DNA of 64,000 nt from Ignavibacteriaceae bacterium (GTDB lineage Bacteria > Bacteroidota > Ignavibacteria > Ignavibacteriales > Ignavibacteriaceae), in assembly GCA_023229425.1 (NCBI GenBank), contig JALNZG010000012.1:1-64000 (forward strand), written 5' to 3'. The notes under the pieces are model-generated. The model worked only from the letters and a program-made list of their open reading frames with translations, was not told the origin of the DNA and did no database searches. This document shows positions 1 through 9,325 of the stretch, piece by piece (positions within the stretch are counted from its first letter, which is position 1; each line of letters opens with the position of its first letter). The position numbers were made by a program, and so were the translations under genes.

Positions 1-69
1 ATAGAAGCCAATGCGGTTGACGGATCGAACAGTTTCAAACAGACGAAGAAGATGATCCTTCTCAAGTAA
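1..69 (+). CDS. C-terminal tail of a T9SS-secreted protein (partial)
   Basis: An open frame enters from the left edge and stops with TAA at 67-69, giving 22 residues that end in KQTKKMILLK. This is the last strand of the type IX secretion C-terminal sorting domain, also seen in four complete genes of this window. The domain targets proteins across the outer membrane and is normally removed. The functional part of the protein lies outside the window, so its role cannot be told. A strong terminator follows directly. Confidence 0.8.
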   Translation: MEANAVDGSNSFKQTKKMILLK

Positions 70-96
70 TTTCATCAGAAAGAAAATCTTTCTAAA

Positions 97-125
97 AAAA
101 GAGCCGCCTTTGTGCGGCTCTTTTT
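97..125 (+). terminator. Rho-independent terminator after the T9SS gene
   Basis: A perfect 7-bp GC-rich stem (gagccgc at 101-107 with gcggctc at 114-120) encloses a 6-base loop. It is preceded by a run of A and followed by five T at 121-125. The A run on the left makes it potentially active in both directions. Confidence 0.9.
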
Positions 126-217
126 ATATCTTGATGGTTTTTGGTATGTGTATTTTCTAAATAAATAACACACCTTACGCAGATTTTATACGGATATTGT
201 TAAAAATCTGTGAAATC

Positions 218-243
218 GTAGCACAGACTTAAGTCTGTGTTAC
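218..243. repeat. Perfect 18-bp palindrome within an extended inverted repeat
   Basis: Positions 222-239 form a perfect palindrome, CACAGACTT followed by AAGTCTGTG. After one mismatched pair, gta at 218-220 matches tac at 241-243. It lies about 100 bases upstream of the gene starting at 341 and has no T tract. It could be an operator or a dispersed palindromic repeat; no second copy was seen in this window. Confidence 0.6.
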
Positions 244-340
244 AGGATTTTTAGACAAACAAAACTTTTGCGTAACGTGAATAAATAGTTAATTTAATCA
301 TGTAAACTATTTGTTATAAAATTTTCATGGAGCGGTAGTT

Positions 341-1312
341 ATGAGATCTTATAAAATCGTCTTTTTCCTTACATTAATGCTTGTAGGCATTCTTCATTCG
401 CAACAGGTAAAAAAGGGAAGCCTGGTTATTTTACCTTTCTATGCAAAAGGAATTGACCGTACAACCGTATCAACTGCAGAAGAGATCCTCCGGCTTGAAA
501 TGGAAAATATTAGCACGAAAAATATTTCTTTAGCAAACAGCTCGATGTTTCCGAATACTGATAGCAGTTGTACCAGCACCGATTGCGCTGCTGAATTAGG
601 GAAGCAATTAAAAGCTGATCAAGTTGTATCGGTTCAAATGTTAACACTCGGACAAAAACTCATTATTCAATATTACCTTATTGATGTTGATCAAAAAACA
701 ATTCTTCTTGCCGATAAACTGACTTCGACTTCCGTGGAAGACCTAGATGTTGTTATGAAACGGATGGCTATTAGTATTACAAGTCTTGAATCGGCAAAAA
801 AATCGGCACAAGTTGGTGCTATTACGGAAAGTGAATCAAAACCCTTCTTCCTGCGGAATGGTAGAAGATTTAATAATTGGTCGTTTGGATATTTATATCC
901 GCAGAATGGATATAGCACCGGCGATAAATCTTTTACGATGGATGTAAAAATCGGCTCCGAAGTTGAAGATATGGATTACGGCGTTCAACTCTTAATCAGA
1001 GAGGGTTTTGGTGCGAATATTTTTACTTCTTATCTTTTTAGCAGGAAAGATATTTGTCCTTACGTTGGCGCCGGTGTTGGGTTTCACTGGGTTACTATCG
1101 AGCAAACCTCTTCATTTTCTTATTACCAAAACCAAACTTATACAAGTAATCAAAACGAGAAAAAGGGAGATGGGTTTGAAATTCTTCTGAACACCGGTGT
1201 CCGGTTATTCCATACATATAATTTTAGAGTGAATGTTAACCTGACATATTCTTATACGTTTAATGATTTGAAGAGCGAAGCAATTATTTTAACTCTTGGA
1301 TTTATGTATTGA
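341..1312 (+). CDS. Outer-membrane beta-barrel protein with CsgG/LpoB-like N-terminal domain
   Basis: 323 residues. Residues 1-20 form a signal peptide. Residues about 25-150 look like a periplasmic CsgG/LpoB/TolB-N type alpha/beta domain, with a VILPFYAKG-like first strand and an AAELGKQLKADQVV segment. Two cysteines nearby (SSCTSTDC) could form a disulfide. From about residue 175 to the end, alternating aromatic and polar stretches fit an 8-to-10-strand outer-membrane barrel ending in LTLGFMY. Start ATG 341 is preceded by a gagcgg-like ribosome site. The next gene, 46 bases downstream, is another barrel, so the two may form an operon. Function is unknown; the domain assignment rests on pattern similarity. 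Confidence 0.6.
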   Translation: MRSYKIVFFLTLMLVGILHSQQVKKGSLVILPFYAKGIDRTTVSTAEEILRLEMENISTKNISLANSSMFPNTDSSCTSTDCAAELGKQLKADQVVSVQMLTLGQKLIIQYYLIDVDQKTILLADKLTSTSVEDLDVVMKRMAISITSLESAKKSAQVGAITESESKPFFLRNGRRFNNWSFGYLYPQNGYSTGDKSFTMDVKIGSEVEDMDYGVQLLIREGFGANIFTSYLFSRKDICPYVGAGVGFHWVTIEQTSSFSYYQNQTYTSNQNEKKGDGFEILLNTGVRLFHTYNFRVNVNLTYSYTFNDLKSEAIILTLGFMY

Positions 1313-1358
1313 TTATAATTGACTGTATGGAAAATTTAACTATCGAAGTGAGGGAAGT

Positions 1359-1967
1359 ATGTTACGGATTGTTTCGTTTTTAATTTTAATTATTTCTCTT
1401 TCTGCCGATGGGTTGGCACAAAGTTCCAATAATTTAATATTGTTAAAAGGTGGAACGGCTGGATATGGAAATATTCAGGGATTGCAGGTCGATGGCAATG
1501 GCGGACCAGGGCGCTGGAAAATTGGACCGATTCTAGGTGTTGGGATTGAGCGCGAGTTAAATAAAAGTTGGTCGCTTCAAGCAACTTTTGAGTATTCCAA
1601 TAACATTTATGATGGTTCAAAAACTTGGGAAGATTCGTTAACTATTGGGAAAAACACGGTTGTTGATCTGATGGGAAATATTAAGAAAAAATGGAATTGG
1701 TTTTATCTTCTTGCAGGAGTTGGTTTTTCTATTCAAAAAAGTTCCGATACATATGCCGTCGCATTTGGTAATTCAATTTACGAGGGTGGTCGTTATTATA
1801 AGCTCATCTTCAACGAAGGAACCTCATCCAATGGATTAACCGGATTGCTGGGAATTGGCATTCAGTTCCACTTAGTAAAAAACATTGAATTTTTTTTTGA
1901 AGGAAGTATTCGTGGAAGAAGATATGGTTCTGCTGCAGCGCAACTAGGGATAATCCATGAAATATGA
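1359..1967 (+). CDS. Outer-membrane beta-barrel protein
   Basis: 202 residues with a signal peptide (about 1-20, cut near GLAQ/SS). The rest is Gly- and aromatic-rich alternating strands of the OmpA/OmpW-like barrel type, for example LKGGTAGYGNIQG, GPILGVGIERELN and GLLGIGIQFHLVKNIEFFFEG. The last residues, LGIIHEI, do not give a classical C-terminal Phe. It follows the 341-1312 barrel gene by 46 bases on the same strand and is preceded by a gagg ribosome site. No enzyme motif is visible. It is likely a small structural or pore protein of the outer membrane. Confidence 0.55.
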   Translation: MLRIVSFLILIISLSADGLAQSSNNLILLKGGTAGYGNIQGLQVDGNGGPGRWKIGPILGVGIERELNKSWSLQATFEYSNNIYDGSKTWEDSLTIGKNTVVDLMGNIKKKWNWFYLLAGVGFSIQKSSDTYAVAFGNSIYEGGRYYKLIFNEGTSSNGLTGLLGIGIQFHLVKNIEFFFEGSIRGRRYGSAAAQLGIIHEI

Positions 1968-2239
1968 GATCATTCAATAGAAATACTTTGTAATATTTTA
2001 TACTGATTTCCTATTCTTCGGAATTAAGATTTCGTTTTACTTCTCATGTATTTCCCCTTTGTGTTCCCCAAAATTTAGTGGTAATTTTGTTTTGAACTTT
2101 TAATCAATTTTGCTTGAAAAATTACAATACAGCTGATTAATCCGGAATGAGTAGTATCACTATATGTTTCCTTTCAATTTGAATTTATCATTTATCACAT
2201 CCAAATATCCAATTAATTATTGAACCAACAGGAGAGAGT

Positions 2240-3358
2240 ATGAGTAAGTATAAAATCGCCTGGCTGCCGGGCGATGGCGTAGGAATAGAAGTCCTCGAAG
2301 CCGCTAAAATAGTTTTAGATAAATTAAATCTTGACGCAGAATATATCCATGGCGATATTGGCTGGGAATTTTGGTGCAAAGAAGGAGATGCTTTCCCACA
2401 GCGCACGATCGATCTTTTAAATAATGTGGATGCTGCGATGTTCGGCGCAATCACTTCTAAACCGGTGAAGACAGCCGAAGCCGAACTTGTTCCAGAATTA
2501 AAAGGAATGGGACTTATCTATCGTTCACCTATCGTGCGCATGAGGCAGTTGTTCAATCTTTATATTTGTTTGCGTCCTTGCAAAGCATATCCCGGCAATC
2601 CGCTGAATTTTAAAGAGAATATTGATATTGTAGTTTTTAGAGAAAACACAGAAGACCTTTATTGCGGTGTTGAGTTCAATCCTGTTCCGCAAGAGTTAGC
2701 TGATGTGTTGACAAAACTTTCAAAACCATTTTCAGTATTCAGCAAAATGCCGTTAGATGAATATGCGGTCTCTACAAAGATCAACACAAAAAAAGGTTCG
2801 GAGAGAATTGTTCGTGCCGCATTCGAGTTCGCAAGAAAATTTAACCGGAAAAAAGTTACGATTGTTCACAAAGCAAATGTTGTTCGCGCAACAGATGGAT
2901 TATTTTTTGATATAGCTAAAGAAGTCGCAAAAGAATTTCCTGAAATTCAGATGGACGATGCCAATATTGATGCGATGACAATGTGGTTGTTGAAAAATCC
3001 ATACAATTATGATGTGCTTGTTGCACCGAATCTATATGGCGATATAATTTCCGATTTAGCCGCTCAAATGGTTGGCGGACTTGGTTTTGGATGCTCAGGT
3101 AATATTGGTGAAAAACTTGCTGTGTTTGAACCTTCGCATGGTTCAGCGCCAAAATATTCAGGAATGTATAAAGTAAATCCGATTGCAACAATCCTCGCTG
3201 CAAAAATGATGCTTGATTGGCTCGGCGAAAAAGAGATGGGAGAAAGATTAGAAAAAGCTACTGCCGAAGTTATTGCAGAAGGAAAAATCAGAACGTATGA
3301 TATGGGCGGAAATAATAAAACGTTGGAAATAGCGGAAGCAATAGCGGAGAAGCTGTAA
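2240..3358 (+). CDS. Isocitrate/isopropylmalate dehydrogenase family protein
   Basis: 372 residues, a complete beta-decarboxylating dehydrogenase acting on a 3-substituted malate to give a 2-oxo acid plus CO2. Visible motifs are GDGVGIEV near the N-terminus, LYICLRP (108-113), FRENTEDLYCG (133-143, with the catalytic Tyr141), Lys211, metal ligands in NLYGDIISD (Asp268, Asp272) and the cofactor loop SHGSAPKYSG (299-308). APKY resembles the NADP-type loop of E. coli isocitrate dehydrogenase. By eye the substrate helix aligns Ser96 with Ser113 and Arg102 with Arg119 of that enzyme, but its Asn115 is Ile98 here. The substrate may therefore not be isocitrate; isopropylmalate, methylmalate or homoisocitrate are alternatives. 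It heads a five-gene cluster and has a clear ggagag ribosome site. Confidence 0.85.
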   Translation: MSKYKIAWLPGDGVGIEVLEAAKIVLDKLNLDAEYIHGDIGWEFWCKEGDAFPQRTIDLLNNVDAAMFGAITSKPVKTAEAELVPELKGMGLIYRSPIVRMRQLFNLYICLRPCKAYPGNPLNFKENIDIVVFRENTEDLYCGVEFNPVPQELADVLTKLSKPFSVFSKMPLDEYAVSTKINTKKGSERIVRAAFEFARKFNRKKVTIVHKANVVRATDGLFFDIAKEVAKEFPEIQMDDANIDAMTMWLLKNPYNYDVLVAPNLYGDIISDLAAQMVGGLGFGCSGNIGEKLAVFEPSHGSAPKYSGMYKVNPIATILAAKMMLDWLGEKEMGERLEKATAEVIAEGKIRTYDMGGNNKTLEIAEAIAEKL

Positions 3359-3390
3359 AAAGTAGAAAGTAGAAAGTTGAAAGTAAAAAG
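3356..3390. repeat. Intergenic GTAGAAA-type short tandem repeat
   Basis: Right after the dehydrogenase stop the sequence runs through degenerate 7-base units of the type agtagaa, then agttgaaagtaaaaag. The same unit occurs at 19858, 28303, 29140 and as a longer array at 62074. No coding content. Confidence 0.6.
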
Positions 3391-3480
3391 AGAATTCTGG
3401 AATAAGGAATTAATAATCTCTTATCTTTCAATGACTAATGACCATTGACAAATGACTTAGAGTAAAAAGCTGGAGTATTC

Positions 3481-4427
<947 letters not shown>

Positions 4428-4473
4428 GAAAAAAATAGAATTGTAATTTATTCAAATCTCCGGAATTAATGAT

Positions 4474-5667
4474 ATGAAATTATTATATGGCATAAGAGTT
4501 TTAGATTTAACTAATGTCTTAGCCGGACCTTTCGCAACGCTGCATTTAGCGCTTGCGGGAGCCGAGGTAATCAAAATTGAAAATCCTGTTGACGGCGACC
4601 TTGCACGTAAACTTGGCATCGTTACGGAATACAACAAGAAATTAATGGGAACAAGTTTTCTCGCGCAGAACGCGAATAAAAAATCTCTAACTCTCAATAT
4701 GAAGTTTGAAGAAGGAAAAGAAATTTTTCGTAAACTTGTAAAAACTGCGGATGTTGTTGTTGAGAATTTTCGTCCGGGAGTTATGGCGCGTCTTGGCTTT
4801 TCTTATGAAAAACTCTGTGAGATAAATCCAAAAATTATTTATTGCGCAATCTCAGGATTCGGGCAAACCGGTCCTGACGCTTTCAAACCGGCGTACGATC
4901 AGATCATTCAAGGACTAAGCGGAGTGATGGCGGTAAACGGAGATGAAAGATTAAATCCGCTTCGTGCCGGATTTCCCGTCTGCGATACAATCGGCGGAGT
5001 GAATGCCGCTTTTGCAATTATGGGAGCGTTATATTTTCGCGAGAAAACGGGTGAAGGACAATTTATTGATGTTGCAATGCTCGATTCAATTATGCCGTAC
5101 ATGGGCTGGGTTGCCGCTAATCTATTAATTGGTGGGCAGCAGCCGGCTTTGATGGGAAACGATAATTTTACCGCGGCTCCATCCGGTACATTTGTTACAA
5201 AAGACGGCTACATCAACATTGCGGCAAACAAGCAAGAGCAATGGCACGACCTGTGCGATATTCTTGGGATTGCTGAGTTAAAAGAAGATGTGCGATTCAA
5301 AGAAAGAGACACGCGAAAGGAAAATCGGAAAGAACTTACTCCTCTCATTGAAGAAAAATTGAAAGCGAAGGAAACAAAATATTGGGCTGAGGTTCTGAAC
5401 GCAAAAGGAATTCCTTCAGGTGAAATTTTATCGTTGGAAGATGCGTTAAATCAACCACAGATAAAGCATAGAGAAACTCTGAAAACAATTAACACTCCCG
5501 GCATCGGGGATATTCCACTGTTTAATTTGACGGCAAAGTTTAACAAAACAACTGCCGAAGTTGAAACTCCGCCACCAACACTTGGGCAGCACACGGAAGA
5601 AATGATAAAAGAGTTTGGTTACACGGAAGATGATCTGAAATCGTTTAAAGAAAAAGGGATTGTGTGA
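4474..5667 (+). CDS. Family III CoA-transferase (CaiB/BaiF type)
   Basis: 397 residues, the normal length for family III CoA-transferases. These move CoA between carboxylic acids through an enzyme aspartyl-CoA thioester. The N-terminal signature GIRVLDLTNVLAGPFATLHLA and the region with FRPGVMARLGFSYE are typical. The expected catalytic Asp is Asp171 in FPVCDTIGGVNAAFAI, followed by the family hallmark REKTGEGQFIDVAMLDS. Substrates cannot be read from the sequence. Flanked by a lyase and an aconitase-like pair, it probably activates a hydroxy-dicarboxylate, with succinyl- or acetyl-CoA as donor. It starts at ATG 4474, 90 bases after the lyase across the taggcag array. Confidence 0.85.
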   Translation: MKLLYGIRVLDLTNVLAGPFATLHLALAGAEVIKIENPVDGDLARKLGIVTEYNKKLMGTSFLAQNANKKSLTLNMKFEEGKEIFRKLVKTADVVVENFRPGVMARLGFSYEKLCEINPKIIYCAISGFGQTGPDAFKPAYDQIIQGLSGVMAVNGDERLNPLRAGFPVCDTIGGVNAAFAIMGALYFREKTGEGQFIDVAMLDSIMPYMGWVAANLLIGGQQPALMGNDNFTAAPSGTFVTKDGYINIAANKQEQWHDLCDILGIAELKEDVRFKERDTRKENRKELTPLIEEKLKAKETKYWAEVLNAKGIPSGEILSLEDALNQPQIKHRETLKTINTPGIGDIPLFNLTAKFNKTTAEVETPPPTLGQHTEEMIKEFGYTEDDLKSFKEKGIV

Positions 5668-5753
5668 AGTTAGTCGTTAGTTGTCAGTGTTCAGTAGTCA
5701 GAAGTAGAAAAAAGAATTGAAAATATTTTAATTAATAATGGAGAAATAAATTT

Positions 5754-7046
5754 ATGGGAATGACCATAGTTCAAAAAATATTAGCAAAAGCAACGGGACA
5801 AGCATCCGTCAAGATTGGCGATGTTGTTGAGCCGCGAGTTGACGTTGCAATGTCGCACGAGAACGCGGCGCTGGTGATCAACCAATTTTTAGAGATTTAT
5901 AGCGGAACCGGGCTTGAACCAAACGTTTGGGACCCATCTAAAATTGCGATCATCTTTGATCACCGCATTCCTGCGGAAAGCGCTAAGACAGCGACAAATC
6001 ATAAAAAGATACGTGAGTTTGTTGTCGCGCAAGGCATAACAAAATTTCACGACATCCGCGGAGATGAAGGGGGGATCTGTCATCAAATTCTTCCGGAGAA
6101 TGGCTACATTCGTCCCGGTTATGTTGTAGTTGGAACAGACAGCCACACAACAACTCACGGAGCGCTCGGCGCATTTTCATTTGGCATCGGCGCAACCGAA
6201 ATGGCGAGCGTGTGGACTCTCGGAACGGTTCTTAATGTTGAAGTTCCTGCAACAATAAAAGTTGTGGTTACCGGAAAACTTTCCGGGTTCGTTTCACCAA
6301 AAGATCTTATTCTTCATCTTATCGGAAAAATTTCTGCGCAAGGCGCAAACTTTAAAGTGATTGAATTTCATGGTGAAACCATAAAAAATATGTCAACTTC
6401 AGGAAGACTTGTACTTAGTAATATGAGCGTTGAAGCCGGTGCAACTGCCGGAATAGTCCCTCCGGATGAAGAGACTGTTCGCTACTTGCGCGAAGTTGCC
6501 GGTGTAACTGATGACATTGAAATGGTATTACCTGATGCCGATGCAAATTATGAACGGATCGTTGAGATTGATGCTAGTAAACTCACTCCGCAAATTGCGT
6601 GTCCACATACCGTTGATAATGTTAAGCCGATTGAGGAAGTGGTAGGAATAAAAATAAATCAAATCGTTATTGGTTCATGCACTAACGGAAGACTTGACGA
6701 TCTTGAAATTGCTGCAAATATTTTGAGAGGAAAAAAAGTTCATCAAGAAACCCGAATGCTCATCTTTCCGGCTTCCTGGAAAATTTATAAAGATGCGTTA
6801 AGTCAAGGATACATCATGGATTTTATTAGTGCCGGTGCGGTGGTGATGAATCCCGGCTGCGGATGCTGTCTTGGAGTTCATCAAGGAGCGCTGGGCGATA
6901 AAGAAATTTCCCTTTCAACTACGAATAGAAATTTTAAAGGAAGACAGGGCAATCCCAATGCAGATGTTTATCTTTGTTCACCGGCGGTAGCTGCCGCAAG
7001 CGCTATTACCGGCGTCATTACCGATCCATCGAAAGGAGTAAATTAA
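5754..7046 (+). CDS. Aconitase superfamily hydratase, large subunit (LeuC-like)
   Basis: 430 residues, the compact two-subunit form of 3-isopropylmalate dehydratase/homoaconitase large subunit rather than full-length aconitase. The three [4Fe-4S] ligands are visible: Cys309 in IGSCTNGRLDD, and Cys369 and Cys372 in NPGCGCCLG. GTDSHTTTHGALGAFSFGIG and RGDEGGICHQ are further family motifs. The enzyme isomerises a 2-hydroxy acid to its 3-hydroxy isomer through the unsaturated intermediate. Its small subunit follows after a single base, so the two are translated together. Possible substrates are isopropylmalate, citramalate, citrate or homocitrate; the cluster context does not decide. Confidence 0.88.
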   Translation: MGMTIVQKILAKATGQASVKIGDVVEPRVDVAMSHENAALVINQFLEIYSGTGLEPNVWDPSKIAIIFDHRIPAESAKTATNHKKIREFVVAQGITKFHDIRGDEGGICHQILPENGYIRPGYVVVGTDSHTTTHGALGAFSFGIGATEMASVWTLGTVLNVEVPATIKVVVTGKLSGFVSPKDLILHLIGKISAQGANFKVIEFHGETIKNMSTSGRLVLSNMSVEAGATAGIVPPDEETVRYLREVAGVTDDIEMVLPDADANYERIVEIDASKLTPQIACPHTVDNVKPIEEVVGIKINQIVIGSCTNGRLDDLEIAANILRGKKVHQETRMLIFPASWKIYKDALSQGYIMDFISAGAVVMNPGCGCCLGVHQGALGDKEISLSTTNRNFKGRQGNPNADVYLCSPAVAAASAITGVITDPSKGVN

Positions 7047-7047
7047 A

Positions 7048-7551
7048 ATGACTTCTATTGTAATAGCAAAATTTGGTGATGATATTTCTACCGACACAAT
7101 TTATCCCGGCAGATTTATGGCAACTGTGCTTCCGACTGAAACTCCGCAATATGCTTTTATGGATGAAACAGAACTCAATGCGAAATTAAATAACAAGCGA
7201 GTTCCTCCCAACAGTGTTATTGTTGCGAATAATAATTTCGGCTGCGGTTCTTCAAGAGAGCAGGCTGCATCAACATTAAAAGGATGGGAACTGATTATCG
7301 TCGCAAGAAATTTTGCAAGGATCTTTTTGCAGAATTCAATTAACCTTGGTTTGCGCACAATTATTTGTCCGACGATCGATGCAAATGAAAATGATGAACT
7401 CGAAATAAGTGAAACAGAAATTATCAATAAAACAAGCGGAAAGAAATTTGCAATTGAACCGCTTCCGCTAGCGCGTCAGGCGATTATCGATGCCGGTGGA
7501 CTGATCGCATACACAAAGAAAAAGTTGTTGGAGAAATCCGGGAAGAACTAA
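7048..7551 (+). CDS. Aconitase superfamily hydratase, small subunit (LeuD-like)
   Basis: 167 residues forming the swivel domain that completes the active site of the large subunit encoded just upstream. Motifs are FGDDISTDTIYPGRFM at the start and NNFGCGSSREQAASTLKGW, the substrate-binding loop with Ser-Ser-Arg. The segment IVARNFARIFLQNSINLGL is also typical of LeuD/aconitase domain 4. The ATG lies one base after the previous stop, with ggag inside the large-subunit end as ribosome site. It is the last gene of the cluster. The residues that set substrate choice cannot be assigned confidently by eye. Confidence 0.88.
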   Translation: MTSIVIAKFGDDISTDTIYPGRFMATVLPTETPQYAFMDETELNAKLNNKRVPPNSVIVANNNFGCGSSREQAASTLKGWELIIVARNFARIFLQNSINLGLRTIICPTIDANENDELEISETEIINKTSGKKFAIEPLPLARQAIIDAGGLIAYTKKKLLEKSGKN

Positions 7552-7985
7552 TTCTAGTGAGCGTGGTTGAATGATATCCTCGGTCAAATTTTTGTTTTTT
7601 TAGACATGATTAACAAACAAGCCTGCCCGGCTCAGTCGGGGATTAACGAATAGCGATTTTTGATTTGTATTTAACTTCTAAAATCAAAAATCGTTAATCC
7701 TTGTTCTTAGATCAAAAAAGTTTTAGTTAGCGATTACGCCGCGCTCTGTAGGCATTACTCAATGGTTAACTTTATGAGAAGTTTCAATGATCATTATTCA
7801 ACCATTCACTCATGCGATGGTTTTATCCAAAAGATATTTCCCAAATCTAAAATCAAGATTGATGAACCCTAAAAGATCTGTAGTGATTTTCCATCATCCA
7901 TCATCCCTTAACCATCAACCATCTTTCCCATTTCATTCTCACACAAAATAATCTTAATTTTGCATCGAAAAACTCAAAGATAAAA
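7552..7985. other. Non-coding interval with a long imperfect inverted repeat
   Basis: No convincing gene in 434 bases. The notable structure is at 7640-7700: a perfect 13-bp pair (7654-7666 with 7681-7693) is extended by ggattaa (7640-7646) pairing with ttaatcc (7694-7700), around a 7-base bulge. It is not followed by a T tract. It may be a hairpin at the mRNA end of the dehydratase operon or a degraded repeat. Confidence 0.55.
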
Positions 7986-9314
7986 GTGGTAAAAACTATA
8001 AATATATTTCTTCTCTTCGTTATTATCTCCGCTTCAGTCCTGGCGCAAACCGACCAAAAGGAAGTGAAGAAAGCCTATTATCCAGGCGGTCAAGTTAAGA
8101 CTGAAGGAGAATATCTAAACGGAAAAATTGATGGGATGTTAAAGGAATTTTATCCTTCCGGAAAAGTGTGGAAAGAATGGAACTTTGCAGATGGGAAAGA
8201 AGAAGGCATTTCAAAAATATATTTTGAAGATGGATTATTGAGCATTGAATGGACTTTTCACAACGGATTGAAAGATGGACTTGCCCACTGGTATTATGAG
8301 AATGGTAAATTATGGTCTGAACAAAACTATCTTGTTGGTTTGCTCGAAGGGACTACAAAAACCTATTACAAAACAGGTGAACTTCAAGGTGAATGGGTTT
8401 ATCAAAATGGATGGTTGAACGGTATTTCAAAAACATATTTTACTTCCGGTAAAGTTGAGGTTGAAAGATATTTTGTTGATGGAATGCTGAATGGGAAGAC
8501 AAAAATTTTTCATGATAATAAAATAACTGCGCTTGAAGCAACGTATGTGAACGATAAAATTATTGGAGATGTTTTGATTTATGATTCTGCCGGACTGCTT
8601 CGTGTAAAAGATACATATGCCAACGACGAGCTTGTTAACCGCATTCGTTACGATTATCTTGGCAAACAAGAATCGCAAGAAAAATATGAACGAACTTATT
8701 TTGAGAACGGCGGGCTTAAATCAGAGGTCTTTATTAAAGACGGTAAAAAAACAGGATCGATGAAAATATTTTACGAGAGTGGATTCCTAAAGGAGGAATG
8801 GAATTATGCAAATGATACTCTGCAAGGAAAATCTTTTTCGTTCTATGAAAATGGAACCGTTTCCTATGAATCAGACTATTCAAATGGGCAGAAGATTGGC
8901 GCCGAAAAATTGTTTTATGAAAATGGTCTCTTAAATGAAGAAAAAATATTTGAACGCAGTCAGCCAAACGGTATTGCTCTTACATATTATCCAAACGAAA
9001 ATCTGGCATCTTCTTTCCATTATGAAAATGGAATTCTTAACGGAGTTTATCAAAAATATTTTGAAAACGGAGTAATGCAATCGGAAGAATATTATCGCGA
9101 TGGTGAAATCTCAGGCGATAAAAAAGTTTATAATAAAGTTGGACAGCTTGTAAGGATGGAGCTTTATTTCCATGGGGTACTTGAAGGCTGGGTAAAAGAA
9201 TTTTTTAACGACGGCAAAATATATAAAGAAGAATTTTACCGGGATGGCATGCTCGAAAAAAGTAAAGAATATGACCTCAATGGTCTTTTAATTAACATTT
9301 ATGGATACAACTAA
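7986..9314 (+). CDS. Secreted MORN-variant (YwqK-type) repeat protein
   Basis: 442 residues. A signal peptide (1-20, ending VLAQ) is followed by about 16 repeats of roughly 23 residues, each of the form YYENGK-L-E--Y-NG--G. These are MORN_2 repeats, often labelled YwqK-family antitoxin, although no toxin partner is present here. Such repeats form long beta-hairpin stacks that bind surfaces. The start is GTG 7986 without a strong ribosome site. The protein ends on a repeat with no sorting domain or barrel, so it is probably periplasmic or surface associated. It lies 11 bases upstream of the amidase gene. Function unknown. Confidence 0.7.
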   Translation: MVKTINIFLLFVIISASVLAQTDQKEVKKAYYPGGQVKTEGEYLNGKIDGMLKEFYPSGKVWKEWNFADGKEEGISKIYFEDGLLSIEWTFHNGLKDGLAHWYYENGKLWSEQNYLVGLLEGTTKTYYKTGELQGEWVYQNGWLNGISKTYFTSGKVEVERYFVDGMLNGKTKIFHDNKITALEATYVNDKIIGDVLIYDSAGLLRVKDTYANDELVNRIRYDYLGKQESQEKYERTYFENGGLKSEVFIKDGKKTGSMKIFYESGFLKEEWNYANDTLQGKSFSFYENGTVSYESDYSNGQKIGAEKLFYENGLLNEEKIFERSQPNGIALTYYPNENLASSFHYENGILNGVYQKYFENGVMQSEEYYRDGEISGDKKVYNKVGQLVRMELYFHGVLEGWVKEFFNDGKIYKEEFYRDGMLEKSKEYDLNGLLINIYGYN

Positions 9315-9325
9315 GCGAAACCGTT

